This document shows positions 28,221 to 37,600 of a DNA stretch of 64,000 nt, piece by piece; position 1 is the stretch's first letter, and the number at the start of each line of letters is the position of its first letter. The DNA is from Brevibacillus antibioticus (lineage in GTDB: Bacteria > Bacillota > Bacilli > Brevibacillales > Brevibacillaceae), in assembly GCF_005217615.1 (NCBI RefSeq), contig NZ_SZNK01000001.1, forward strand, positions 1,197,501 through 1,261,500. The letters are read 5' to 3'. The position numbers and the translations under genes were made by a program. The notes under the pieces were generated by a model. The model saw only the letters and a list, made by a program, of their open reading frames with translations, was not told where the DNA came from and ran no database searches.

Positions 28221-29285
28221 ATGGTACAGTCAAAGTTCGAAACCGGACTTGCTGCTGAACAGAAGAAAATCAAATGTCTCGTCTGGGACCTTGACCATAC
28301 GCTGTGGCACGGCGTCCTGCTCGAAGACGACAACGTAAAGCTGCGCGAGAACGTTGTAAATGTTATCAAAACCCTTGACAGCCGCGGTATCCTGCAATCT
28401 ATCGCAAGTAAGAACGAATATGGGCAGGTCATGGAAAAGCTCCAAGAATTGGGCCTCACTGAATATTTTCTCTACCCGCAAATAGACTGGAATCCAAAAT
28501 CTCAGTCTCTCAAAGCTATCTCTGATGCACTCAATATTAACTTAGATACCATTGCTTTCATCGATGACCAGCCTTATGAGCTAGAAGAAGTGGCTTTCAC
28601 TTATCCAGAAGTTCTCACTATCAACGCTGATCGCCTAAATGAAATCCTTGAGATGAAAACATTCACACCGACCTTTAATACAGAAGATTCCAAACAGCGC
28701 CGCTTCATGTATTTGAGCGATCTCCAGCGTAAAGTAGCGGAAGAAGAGTACATGGGTCCACAGGAAAGCTTCCTCGCTTCTCTCAATATGGTATTGTCCA
28801 TCGTACCAGCGTCCGCTGAAGACCTGCAACGCGCTGAAGAGCTGACCGTCCGCACAAACCAGCTGAACACAACCGGCTACACCTATTCATACGAAGAACT
28901 GGAAGGATTCCTCAGATCATCGCAACACAAGCTGTTTGTCGCAAGCCTCGACGACAAATTCGGTACCTATGGCAAAATCGGTCTCGTACTGATAGAGATA
29001 ACCGAAAACGTCTGGAATCTCAAGCTCCTTCTGATGTCTTGCCGTGTAATGTCTCGTGGCGTAGGTTCCATAATGCTCAACTACATCATGCAATTGGCTC
29101 AGAAAAACAATGTTCGCCTGCTTGCCGAATTCATCAGGAACGACCGCAATCGTATGATGTACATTACGCTTAAGATGGCAGGTTTTCGCGAAGTCGCTAA
29201 TGAGGGCAACAAAGAAGTGCTTGAAGCAGGTCTGTCACGTTCACCTAGTTTCCCTGACTATGTAAAGATCCACGTAACGGAATAA
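28221..29285 (+). CDS. FkbH-type glyceryl-ACP synthase
   Basis: FkbH-family proteins take 1,3-bisphosphoglycerate, remove the phosphate and load glyceryl on the dedicated ACP, the first step to methoxy- or hydroxymalonyl-ACP. The 354-residue protein has the N-terminal HAD phosphatase motif CLVWDLDHTLWHG, a middle AFIDDQPYELEEV motif and the C-terminal acyltransferase-like part (LKLLLMSCRVMSRGVG, MMYITLKMAGF). CAGGGGGAATAAACC precedes the ATG. It lies ~29 nt after the dehydrogenase gene. Confidence 0.92.
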   Translation: MVQSKFETGLAAEQKKIKCLVWDLDHTLWHGVLLEDDNVKLRENVVNVIKTLDSRGILQSIASKNEYGQVMEKLQELGLTEYFLYPQIDWNPKSQSLKAISDALNINLDTIAFIDDQPYELEEVAFTYPEVLTINADRLNEILEMKTFTPTFNTEDSKQRRFMYLSDLQRKVAEEEYMGPQESFLASLNMVLSIVPASAEDLQRAEELTVRTNQLNTTGYTYSYEELEGFLRSSQHKLFVASLDDKFGTYGKIGLVLIEITENVWNLKLLLMSCRVMSRGVGSIMLNYIMQLAQKNNVRLLAEFIRNDRNRMMYITLKMAGFREVANEGNKEVLEAGLSRSPSFPDYVKIHVTE

Positions 29286-29443
29286 GTCAAAACATTGAAT
29301 AGATGAGTGAGATGAAATTAATCTAGTTGTTTTGCCAACCATACATGGGTGAAACAAGTCTCTCTCTGTTTTGACACAGCCTTCGGACACACCTCTTCAT
29401 CTCATTATCATCCACCAGGGAATGTTTAAAAGGAGTGAATGCT

Positions 29444-30295
29444 GTGTTTCAAAAAATCGGTATTATCGGCGCTGGTACAATGGGAATCGGAATGGTTGTG
29501 GACCTTTCCTTGCATGGCATCGAATCCGTTCTTGTAGACATGGACGAACGCGCCCTTGAAAAAGCAAAGAAGGAAATCCTTCAAACCATCCGCTTCGCCC
29601 CGATGATAAAAAAATGTGTACCTCGTCTCACCCAAGAAGAGGTGCTAACCAAAGTCACTTTCAAAACCAGCATAGAAGATGTCAGTTCGTGTGACTATAT
29701 TGTCGAAAATGTCACGGAAAACTGGGACATTAAGCATGCAGTCTACCTAGAACTGGACAGAGTCTGCGCACCTGAAACCATTTTTGCGGCGAATACCTCC
29801 TGTATCTCCATCACCAAGATAGGTAGCATCACCAAGCGTCCTGAGAAGGTGATCGGCATGCACTTCATGAATCCTGTTTTCATGAAGCAAACCATCGAGG
29901 TGATCAAAGGATTTCACACCTCCGAAGAAACCATCGCCAAAGCAGAAGTGTTCCTCACCCAACTGGGCAAAGAAGCGATCATAGTCAACGATATGCCAGG
30001 CTTCGTCTCCAATCGCATCTCCCACTTGTACATGAACGAAGCTGTTTTTGTCGTGCAAGACCAGGTAGCAACCCCCGAGCAGGTGGATGATATCTTCAAA
30101 AAATGCTTCGGTCACACCATGGGGCCACTCGAAACTGCTGACCTGATAGGCTTGGACACGGTTCTCAACTCTCTTGAGGTGCTCCATTACGACTTTCAAG
30201 ACCCGAAATTCCGAGTTGCACCACTCCTTCGCAAGATGGTAGACGCGGGCTTGCTTGGACGAAAGTCGGGTAAAGGTTTTTATCATTACCAATAA
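29444..30295 (+). CDS. 3-hydroxyacyl-CoA dehydrogenase-type enzyme (FkbK-like)
   Basis: A 283-residue NAD-dependent dehydrogenase of the 3-hydroxybutyryl-CoA dehydrogenase family. The Rossmann motif GIIGAGTMGIGM starts the protein, and the catalytic His is in GMHFMNPVF with NTSCISIT before it. In this pathway it oxidises glyceryl-ACP at C3, and a second oxidation gives hydroxymalonyl-ACP. GTG 29444 is the better start: AAAAGGAG ends 8 nt before it, whereas GTG 29435 lies inside that site. A 158-nt gap precedes it. No O-methyltransferase gene accompanies the four-gene set in this window, so the unit is probably hydroxy- rather than methoxymalonyl. Confidence 0.9.
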   Translation: MFQKIGIIGAGTMGIGMVVDLSLHGIESVLVDMDERALEKAKKEILQTIRFAPMIKKCVPRLTQEEVLTKVTFKTSIEDVSSCDYIVENVTENWDIKHAVYLELDRVCAPETIFAANTSCISITKIGSITKRPEKVIGMHFMNPVFMKQTIEVIKGFHTSEETIAKAEVFLTQLGKEAIIVNDMPGFVSNRISHLYMNEAVFVVQDQVATPEQVDDIFKKCFGHTMGPLETADLIGLDTVLNSLEVLHYDFQDPKFRVAPLLRKMVDAGLLGRKSGKGFYHYQ

Positions 30296-30442
30296 ATCAG
30301 ATACTATGATCACTTGCGGTCTAGAGATTCAAGGTTTATCCTTCCTGACAAAATCTGCCTCGGGAGTGAAAAGCGACTTCAATACTTCATCAAAAAGCCT
30401 TATTGAGCAAAGGTTTCCATACGCGGAGGGGTGTATGTCCAA

Positions 30443-31636
30443 ATGAGTGTAATCCGAGTAGGATTGTTGGGCTTTGGTACTGTTGGAACAGGTGTGGTAA
30501 ACACAGTTCGAGCTCAGGAAAAGAAGCTTACGGAACGGTTGGGTAAAAGGGTGGAAATCGTGAAAGTGCTGGTTCGCGATGTAACAAAAACGCGGCAGAT
30601 AGAAGTGGAGAACGACCTGCTAACCGACCGTTTTGCAGAAGTGCTGGAGAGCGACATTGATGTTTTGGTCGAGGTAATAGGCGGTGTGGAGCCAGCTTAT
30701 CAGTATATAGCAGAAGCACTCAAGCAAGGTTGTCACGTGGTGACCGCAAACAAGGAATTGTTGGCTAAATGCGGGAATTCGCTGATCAATCTGGCCAATC
30801 AATATCAGGTTCATTTCGCTTATGAATCTAGTGGAGCTGGCGGAATCCCGAATCTCGGTGTTTTGCATCATTTCCAGTTCGCAAATGAAATTACTTCTGT
30901 ACAAAGGTTTGCGGATATGGACCCAATGGCTGACGTAGAAGGCTTTGACCCACAATATGAACTCTACCTTCTGTCGCAGTTGCTGCTGTTTGGAGAGGCA
31001 CCTCCCCTGAACTCGGTGGCACGAGAAGGAATTTCCCAACTGACAATCTGCCAGCTGCAGTTTGCTAGGGCGCTAGGCTATCGGATGAAACTGTTGGCAC
31101 AAGCAAGCAAAACGGACAGCGACCTTGACTTATCCGTGAAACTTACACTACTGCCGCTAGACCACCCGCTAGCTTCGATTCAGGATACATACAAAGCAGT
31201 GCAGGTCACTGGTAACACCGTGATAGAGGATTTGGCATACTTGCTTTCACAGCCGTATATCCGACAGCCTGAATGGAGAGAAGGTAGAACGAGTAAAAGC
31301 TGTAGACTAAGCGATATTACTACAGAGATGGAAAAACGATTTTTTTTCTTGGAAGCAAAAGATCCAACCCTTACCCCGTATCAGGTAATCCATTTTCTGC
31401 AATCTGAAGGTGTTCGCATACACAAGCAAAAAACTGAGTTTAATGCTGGTGAGGTAATCCGTATCGGAATGATAGCCGAAGGTTTCAATGCAGATCATGT
31501 TGCCGCTTTGCAGGAAAGCTTCCAGCTCCAGATCAAGCAGTTTCCCATTTTTGAGAATGGAGATCTACAAAAGTCCGAGGAACAAGGGAGGTCGAAATTC
31601 GAGCGGGAAGAGCTTGTCATTGACCAACTGGTCTAG
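30443..31636 (+). CDS. Homoserine dehydrogenase-like protein lacking catalytic segment
   Basis: A 397-residue homologue of Firmicute homoserine dehydrogenase (Hom). The NAD(P)-binding start RVGLLGFGTVGTGVV, EVIGGVEPAYQYI, HVVTANKELLA and GAGGIPNLG are all kept, and a C-terminal ACT-like region is present. By recall against B. subtilis Hom, about 31 residues are missing between residues ~155 and ~165, removing the substrate loop NGTTNFIL. The catalytic Asp-x-x-x-Lys reads DPQYE, so the Lys is Glu, and the late GPGAG motif is replaced by unrelated sequence. It is therefore unlikely to reduce aspartate semialdehyde. ATG 30443 follows GGAGGGG; GTG 30431 is an alternative. Real role unknown; its place between extender genes and the acyltransferase suggests a biosynthetic role. 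Confidence 0.8.
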   Translation: MSVIRVGLLGFGTVGTGVVNTVRAQEKKLTERLGKRVEIVKVLVRDVTKTRQIEVENDLLTDRFAEVLESDIDVLVEVIGGVEPAYQYIAEALKQGCHVVTANKELLAKCGNSLINLANQYQVHFAYESSGAGGIPNLGVLHHFQFANEITSVQRFADMDPMADVEGFDPQYELYLLSQLLLFGEAPPLNSVAREGISQLTICQLQFARALGYRMKLLAQASKTDSDLDLSVKLTLLPLDHPLASIQDTYKAVQVTGNTVIEDLAYLLSQPYIRQPEWREGRTSKSCRLSDITTEMEKRFFFLEAKDPTLTPYQVIHFLQSEGVRIHKQKTEFNAGEVIRIGMIAEGFNADHVAALQESFQLQIKQFPIFENGDLQKSEEQGRSKFEREELVIDQLV

Positions 31637-31749
31637 CTTGCAAACGATCTGGCATAATCTCAATATCATTTTACGTATAAATACTAGAATGATTTCCTAA
31701 GTAACCAAACCGAAAAGAATTATTGTATATTTATAGTTTTCTATGATTA

Positions 31750-31778
31750 TTGATTCAGTTAAATTTCAATCCTATTAT
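31750..31778 (+). promoter_or_regulatory. Predicted sigma-A promoter for the acyltransferase gene
   Basis: TTGATT (31750-31755), 17-nt spacer, TATTAT (31773-31778), in an AT-rich 222-nt gap and 80 nt before the start at 31859. This suggests the second half of the cluster has its own transcript. Confidence 0.5.
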
Positions 31779-31858
31779 AACGAAATTAAAAATAATTAAG
31801 ATGATTTACTGCATAGTACTAAAGATTTCGAAAGATTGCAGAGTCAAAGAGGTGAACA

Positions 31859-33187
31859 ATGGAACGCATAGCACTATTATTTCCAGGACAAGGCTCCCAG
31901 TTCGTCGGAATGGGAAAAGCTTTATGTGATGAATTTCCAGTTGCATGTGCCACGTTTAAGGAAGCCAATGAAGTTCTGGGATACGACATTACCCAGATTT
32001 GTTTTCAAGGTAATCACTCGTTGCTTAACAAAATTGAGAACTCACTTGTTGCCATGTTGATTTATGGAGTAGCCGCTTACCGTGTGTATCAGCAGGAAAT
32101 AGGTATCAAGCCTGATCTTGCGGCCGGCCATAGTTTGGGTGAGTACACAGCACTGGTATGCAGTGGGGTCATCTCCTATGCGGATACCCTTAGGGTTGTG
32201 CGCAAGCGAAGCGAACTGGCAATGGAAGTAGCATCAATGGGTCGCTATAGTATGAGTCTGATCAACAACTTGGATCATATGCTGGTGGCGCGTTTGTGTG
32301 AACGACTGTCCTCTGATCAGCAGTTCGCAAGCATCGCAGCGATCAACGCTGCCAATCAAGTATTGATCGCTGGTGACGAGCAGGCCGTAATGAGCGTGGA
32401 GGATGCGGGGATCGAGCGAGGGGGAGAGATCACACCATTTTTGATGAGCCCACCGTTTCACTGCATGCGGATGAAGACTGCGGCAGATAAGCTTGCAGTT
32501 GAATTGCAAAATCTGATTTATTATGACTTTGCATTTCCTGTGATATCCAACGTAACAGCGCGTCCCTACCAACATCCAGAGGAGATTTGTGACAACCTGA
32601 TCCAGCAAATGACTCATCCTGTGCAATGGCAACAAACCTATTCATACATGCAAGAGCAGGGTATAACCACCGCGATTGAGATGGGGCCACAAGCTATCAT
32701 CACTAATCTCACCAAACAAAACGCCCCTCTAATCAAAGGGTATTCCTTCGGAAAAAACGAAGAACGTGATCTGGTGATAGAAGCACGGAAGCTATCTGCC
32801 TTAAAATATGAGACCCAGAATGCGACAGTGTCGATGGCGAGCTATCGCGACTTTATTTATAGTTGCCTCGTGGAAGCCGTCGCCACACGCAATCGCAATT
32901 GGAATGAGGAAGAATATCAGGAAGGGGTCGTCAAGCCATACCAGATGATTAATGAAATCGCTGAAGAGATAGACCGGAGCAACGCAGCGCCTAGCGTCGA
33001 ACAAATACGTCAGGCACTGTCCCATTTGAAGACAATCCTAACAACCAAACAGCTTCCTCTAGATCAGCTTCAACAGCGACTTTACAAAATAATAGAAGAA
33101 ACCCGTACAAGTGATATATTTCTGCAAAATATGACAGAAATTTCTGTTGATTATTACAAAAACGTTGACATAATTCGAGGGATATAA
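31859..33187 (+). CDS. Stand-alone (trans-acting) acyltransferase with C-terminal extension
   Basis: A 442-residue protein whose first ~300 residues are a malonyl-CoA:ACP transacylase-type domain: FPGQGSQFVGMGKAL, active-site GHSLGEYTAL, and the catalytic His in MSPPFHC. The usual malonyl-specific version of the last motif is GAFH or GPFH, so the PPFH here is atypical and may reflect an unusual extender such as hydroxymalonyl-ACP. About 130 extra C-terminal residues (after ~310) are mostly helical and unlike FabD. GAGGTG precedes the ATG. It is the only AT in the window, and the KS modules lack internal ATs, so it should serve them in trans. Confidence 0.85.
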   Translation: MERIALLFPGQGSQFVGMGKALCDEFPVACATFKEANEVLGYDITQICFQGNHSLLNKIENSLVAMLIYGVAAYRVYQQEIGIKPDLAAGHSLGEYTALVCSGVISYADTLRVVRKRSELAMEVASMGRYSMSLINNLDHMLVARLCERLSSDQQFASIAAINAANQVLIAGDEQAVMSVEDAGIERGGEITPFLMSPPFHCMRMKTAADKLAVELQNLIYYDFAFPVISNVTARPYQHPEEICDNLIQQMTHPVQWQQTYSYMQEQGITTAIEMGPQAIITNLTKQNAPLIKGYSFGKNEERDLVIEARKLSALKYETQNATVSMASYRDFIYSCLVEAVATRNRNWNEEEYQEGVVKPYQMINEIAEEIDRSNAAPSVEQIRQALSHLKTILTTKQLPLDQLQQRLYKIIEETRTSDIFLQNMTEISVDYYKNVDIIRGI

Positions 33188-33520
33188 TAACGTTAAAACA
33201 TACTAAAAATTGAAAAAATTACTATATTCACAATCTATCACAATATCGGCTCATGCTTTCATAGCGGTCATATGAGCATGAATCACAGGGTATTTATGCT
33301 TACTGGATGGCAATAAATAACTACCTAGAAGCGGAGCATATCATCTGTCGACTGTCTCCGGTCTACGGTCCAAAATCTGTCACACTGAAGAAAAAGGGCA
33401 ATCACTTCTTGCGGTTCTATGTTTGTATAGGTGAAGTCCATTCTTACTTTGGGAGCGATTGATGATTAAAAACTCGAAATAGTGCATACGGGTCCAAAAA
33501 ACAATATAAGCGGTGATCAT
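33188..33520. other. 333-nt intergenic gap
   Basis: No supported gene. TCATGCT (33251-33257) and AGCATGA (33275-33281) form an inverted repeat with a 17-nt spacer but no T-run, so it is not a clear terminator. A 6-codon frame ending at 33482 is not considered real. Confidence 0.3.
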
Positions 33521-34507
33521 TTGAGAAACACAGTTGAAGTATACAGTGATTTTAAATTGCCAATTTCGCAAGACTATCATTTGGATGAAATATTACAAAC
33601 CATGAAGAGTCTTGAATGTAATCACTTTACAGGTGTTTTGCTTTCCTATAAGAACAGTACACTTGACCCATTTGTCGTGGCTTGCGCTGTTTTGCAGCAT
33701 ACTACCACATTTACTCCGCTTGTAGCTGTTCAGCCTTACAACATGCCTCCACACTCGCTTGCCAAGAAAGTACACGCGATTTGCCATTTATATAACCGAA
33801 GAATCAACTTGAATATGATCAGCGGTTCGATCAAGCAAGATTTGCTGGAAGTAAAAGAGTCATTGGATAAAAAAGGGCGGTATCATCGCCTTGTCGAGTA
33901 CACCAACATCATCCGCAAGTTGTTTGCCTCATCCGAACCCCTTACATGGGAGAGTATCAATTATCAATACGATCAACTGACTATCAACAGTGCGTTACCG
34001 TCAGAGATTATACCAAAGCTTTTCGTCGCTAGCGGTAGTCTCTCATCCTTGGCTATGGATGCAATTCGTTCCTGCGGGGATTCTGCCTTGATGATTCCCG
34101 ATTGCCTTGATCAGTTTTTGCATGACTTCCACTTTCCACTTAAAGATGCCGGATTAGAGTTTGGAATAAAAATCAACATTATCGCCCGTCCAACTGCAGA
34201 TGAAGCCCTGCAAGTCGCTAAACAAGAAAAGACGATCTTCCGAGTTCGCCAGTTGTTCAAAAGCCAGCGACAGCAGGCAGGCATGTATTCGCTGTTGGAG
34301 AAGGATGTGTTTTTCCCCCGTACGGATATGGATGGTGACTCCTCGTTAGTGGTCGGCAGCTATGACAAAGTAACGGAATATTTGACACGCTATGTGGAAT
34401 ACGGCGTTCGTTCCATCATTATAGGCAATGCTTATACAAGCCCGGAAGAAATGAAGCATTGTGGAGAAATCATCGATCGCCTGAATCACTGTGTCGCGGC
34501 CTCCTAA
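33521..34507 (+). CDS. Luciferase-like flavin-dependent monooxygenase
   Basis: A ~328-residue protein of the luciferase-like/alkanesulfonate monooxygenase family, which uses reduced FMN and oxygen to hydroxylate or oxidise its substrate. The barrel pattern is visible: FTPLVAVQPYNMPPHSLAKKV, then RRINLNMISGS, RYHRLVEYTNIIRKLF, PKLFVASGSLSSLAMDAI and RSIIIGNAYTSPEEM near the end. I prefer TTG 33521, preceded by AGCGGTGATC, which pairs well with the 16S tail; GTG 33482 is in frame but lacks a site. Members of this family occur free-standing or as domains in PKS/NRPS lines. Here it probably tailors the carrier-bound or finished product; the position modified is unknown. Confidence 0.8.
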   Translation: MRNTVEVYSDFKLPISQDYHLDEILQTMKSLECNHFTGVLLSYKNSTLDPFVVACAVLQHTTTFTPLVAVQPYNMPPHSLAKKVHAICHLYNRRINLNMISGSIKQDLLEVKESLDKKGRYHRLVEYTNIIRKLFASSEPLTWESINYQYDQLTINSALPSEIIPKLFVASGSLSSLAMDAIRSCGDSALMIPDCLDQFLHDFHFPLKDAGLEFGIKINIIARPTADEALQVAKQEKTIFRVRQLFKSQRQQAGMYSLLEKDVFFPRTDMDGDSSLVVGSYDKVTEYLTRYVEYGVRSIIIGNAYTSPEEMKHCGEIIDRLNHCVAAS

Positions 34508-34613
34508 CCGCAAGGAATTACGATGAATGCAGAGGGGTAGAAACAACTGTAGGTGTGCAGCGTTCTCTTCATTCAATTTTACGTTCGCGCAGCAGAAAAG
34601 GAGTGAAGGAAAC

Positions 34614-37600
34614 GTGTTAAAAATAAGATGGGGTTTGGCGGGACTATTAGTGATGTTCACCCTGATGCAATGGGTTTCTTCCATGACAGTCTTTGCCGAA
34701 GGGACGACTGCAGACACCAATTCAACGACAACCTGGTCTCAAATCGAGGCATTTATTCAGGAAAAGATGAAAGAGGGAAATATCCCGGGGGTCGCCGTTT
34801 CGGTGGTTCAAGGGGATCAAGTCGTTTATGAAAAAGGCGTGGGATATGCTGATGTCGAGAAACAGCTTCCCGTAGGGCCAGAAACGCTTTTCGAACTAGG
34901 CTCTACCAGTAAAGCGTTTACTGCATTAGGTATTCTAAAGTTACAAGAAAAAGGGCTCGTCAACCTGCAAGATCCAGTCACGAAATATTTACCTTGGTTG
35001 ACCCTGCAATACAAAGGAAAACCGGTAGAAGTCACATTAGAACAATTTTATCATCATACCAGCGGAGTACCCTTTAGAACCATCGCTGACATTCCAATTG
35101 CCTCGGGAGATGATGCTCTGGAACAAACTGCGCGAACGTTGATTAATGAAGAATTGGATTCGTTACCTGGCGATCGATATAACTATGCCACGATCAACTA
35201 CGACGTGCTCGGTCTTGTCATCGCAAAGGTGTCGGGGCAAAGCTATGAAGCCTTTATGCGTGACGAAGTGCTTCAACCCCTTCATATGAATCAGACGTAT
35301 CTTTCACGCGCAGAAGCCTCGCAACACGGTTTGGCCCAAGGGTACAAATACGAGTTTCTCGAGCCTCGTCCCTATGATGCTCCTGAATATCGAGGGAATG
35401 TGCCAGCCGGTTATTTGATCAGTAATGCAGAGGATATGGCTACTTGGCTCCAGACTCAACTAGTTTTGAGTACAAATGGGTCTTCTTCTGCGCTCATCAG
35501 AGAATCCCATCAGCCCAACCTGAACGTCCTGCCTAGCATTGACGGCTCCTATTATGCTGGAGGCTGGTTCGTCAAGCAACATGGCGGCGTGAAAATCTTC
35601 CATGACGGCGGCAATCCGAACTTCTCATCCTACATCGTTTTGCTTCCACAAGAAAAATGGGGAGTAGCGGTTCTTGCAAATTCCAACTCCGCTTACACCC
35701 AAACGATCGCGGAGGGTGTCTTGGATTTGGCTCGCGGCAAGCAGCCAGCAGAGGATACAACACAAGAGTTCATCTTCAATAGGGTTGATCAGCTTTCCGT
35801 CATTCTCTTATCCATCATGACGCCGCTCTTCTTGCTCACCTGTGGAATGATTGTGAAAAAACTAATCGAACTTATTCGTAAGCAACGTCGTTTTTCCGGC
35901 AAACCATTTATGACCGCAGTGCAGTTCGGCTTTTTTGGTGTCTTTTTGTTCGGTTTCTATTATGTGCTGAATTCCGTTCCTAACGTGTTCTTCAATGGCA
36001 TGTCGTGGAATTTCGTTGAGGTATGGGGGCCACAGAGCCTGTTAATAGGGCTGTCATCGACTTTTATTGCGGTGTTCGCTCTTTGTATTCATTTCTTGCT
36101 TAGTGCGATTTTTATCAAACCCGACGAAAAATCTTTCTTTTCTCTGGTTATTCTCAGTGTGGCCAGCGGTTTGGGTAATGCTTTGATTATCTTCGTCATC
36201 AATGAGTCGTTCCATTATTCCAACGGCTATGAAGCAGGGCTTTTGGCATACTTCGCACTGGGTATTGCGATCTATATCATCGGGCAAAGATTGGTACGCG
36301 TCAAATTGATCCAACTGACCAACAACGAAGTCTATTCCAAGCGCTTGACGATGATCAACAAAATTCTCAACACATCTTACCAGCGTTTTGAAGAAATTGA
36401 GAATGAAAAAATCTATGCCGGTCTTAACAATGATACTGAATTGATTAGTAACTTTGCCAATGTGCTGGTCACCGGTTTAACCAATTCAGTTACATTGATC
36501 TGCTGTTTTGTGTACTTAGGCATGGTTAACTTCTACGGCATGCTGACATCTGTTGTGGTAATCGCTTTGGCAGCCGGTTTGTATACACTCGTCGGCCAAG
36601 CTTCGAAAAAGATTTGGGAGGATACACGCAACCTGCAAAATACATTTTTCCGTCTTATTACGGCTATTGTGAAGGGATACAAAGAGCTTAACCTCCACAG
36701 TGGTAAACGCCAGGATTTTCGCAACGATATATATACATGCTGTGAAGAATATCGTGACAAGCGGATCGAAGGTGACACCAAATTTGCCAACGTTTTTGTG
36801 ATTGGTGAGTTACTGTTTACAATTGTCATTGGTATCGTGGCGTTTATTTTCCCATTGATCTTTTCTGATATCCGCACGGATGTTCTGCGAAACTATATCT
36901 TCGTTTTCCTGTATATGACAGGTCCAGTGCACGGGATTATGAATACCGTTCCGACACTGATCCAGATGAGGATCAGTTGGGAGAGAATCAACGGCCTGAT
37001 CAAGCAAATAACTTTGATGGAATCTACCAGAACCGGAGCAAAACCAGTTGGACATGTAGAGACTCTGGAAATGAAAGACGTCAAGTTTCGCTACCGTTCG
37101 CAAAATGGGGAAACATTCTCCGTCGGTCCCATCAATCTGACTTTGCGTGGGGGAGAAATCACCTTCATCACTGGAGGAAATGGAAGTGGCAAATCTACTT
37201 TGGCCAAGCTGATGACAGGTCTTTATGAAGCAGACAGCGGGGAGATCTACATCAACGGGGAAACGATCAGTCGCGAAACGCTTAGTCAGCATTATTCGGC
37301 GATTTTTACCGATTTCCACCTGTTTGAAAAAATGTACGGGATTGATTATGTCAAAAAGCAGGAGAGAATCAGCCACTATCTGAAAGAATTGCAATTAGAC
37401 GATAAGATAGAGATCGTTGATGGCAAATTCAGCACAACACAACTGTCTACCGGCCAACGCAAGCGTCTAGCCTTGCTGGTGACATATTTGGAGGACCGTC
37501 CAATTCTCTTGTTCGACGAGTGGGCAGCTGACCAGGATGCAAGCTATCGCGAGTTCTTTTATATGGAAATTCTACCGCAGTTGCGTGATGAAAACAGATG

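Noticed and set aside
30443-31636. Primary-metabolism homoserine dehydrogenase
   Set aside because: The substrate loop and catalytic Lys are missing and no threonine genes are nearby; it sits within the cluster.
33251-33281. Terminator after the acyltransferase gene
   Set aside because: The 7-bp inverted repeat has a 17-nt spacer and no T-tract.
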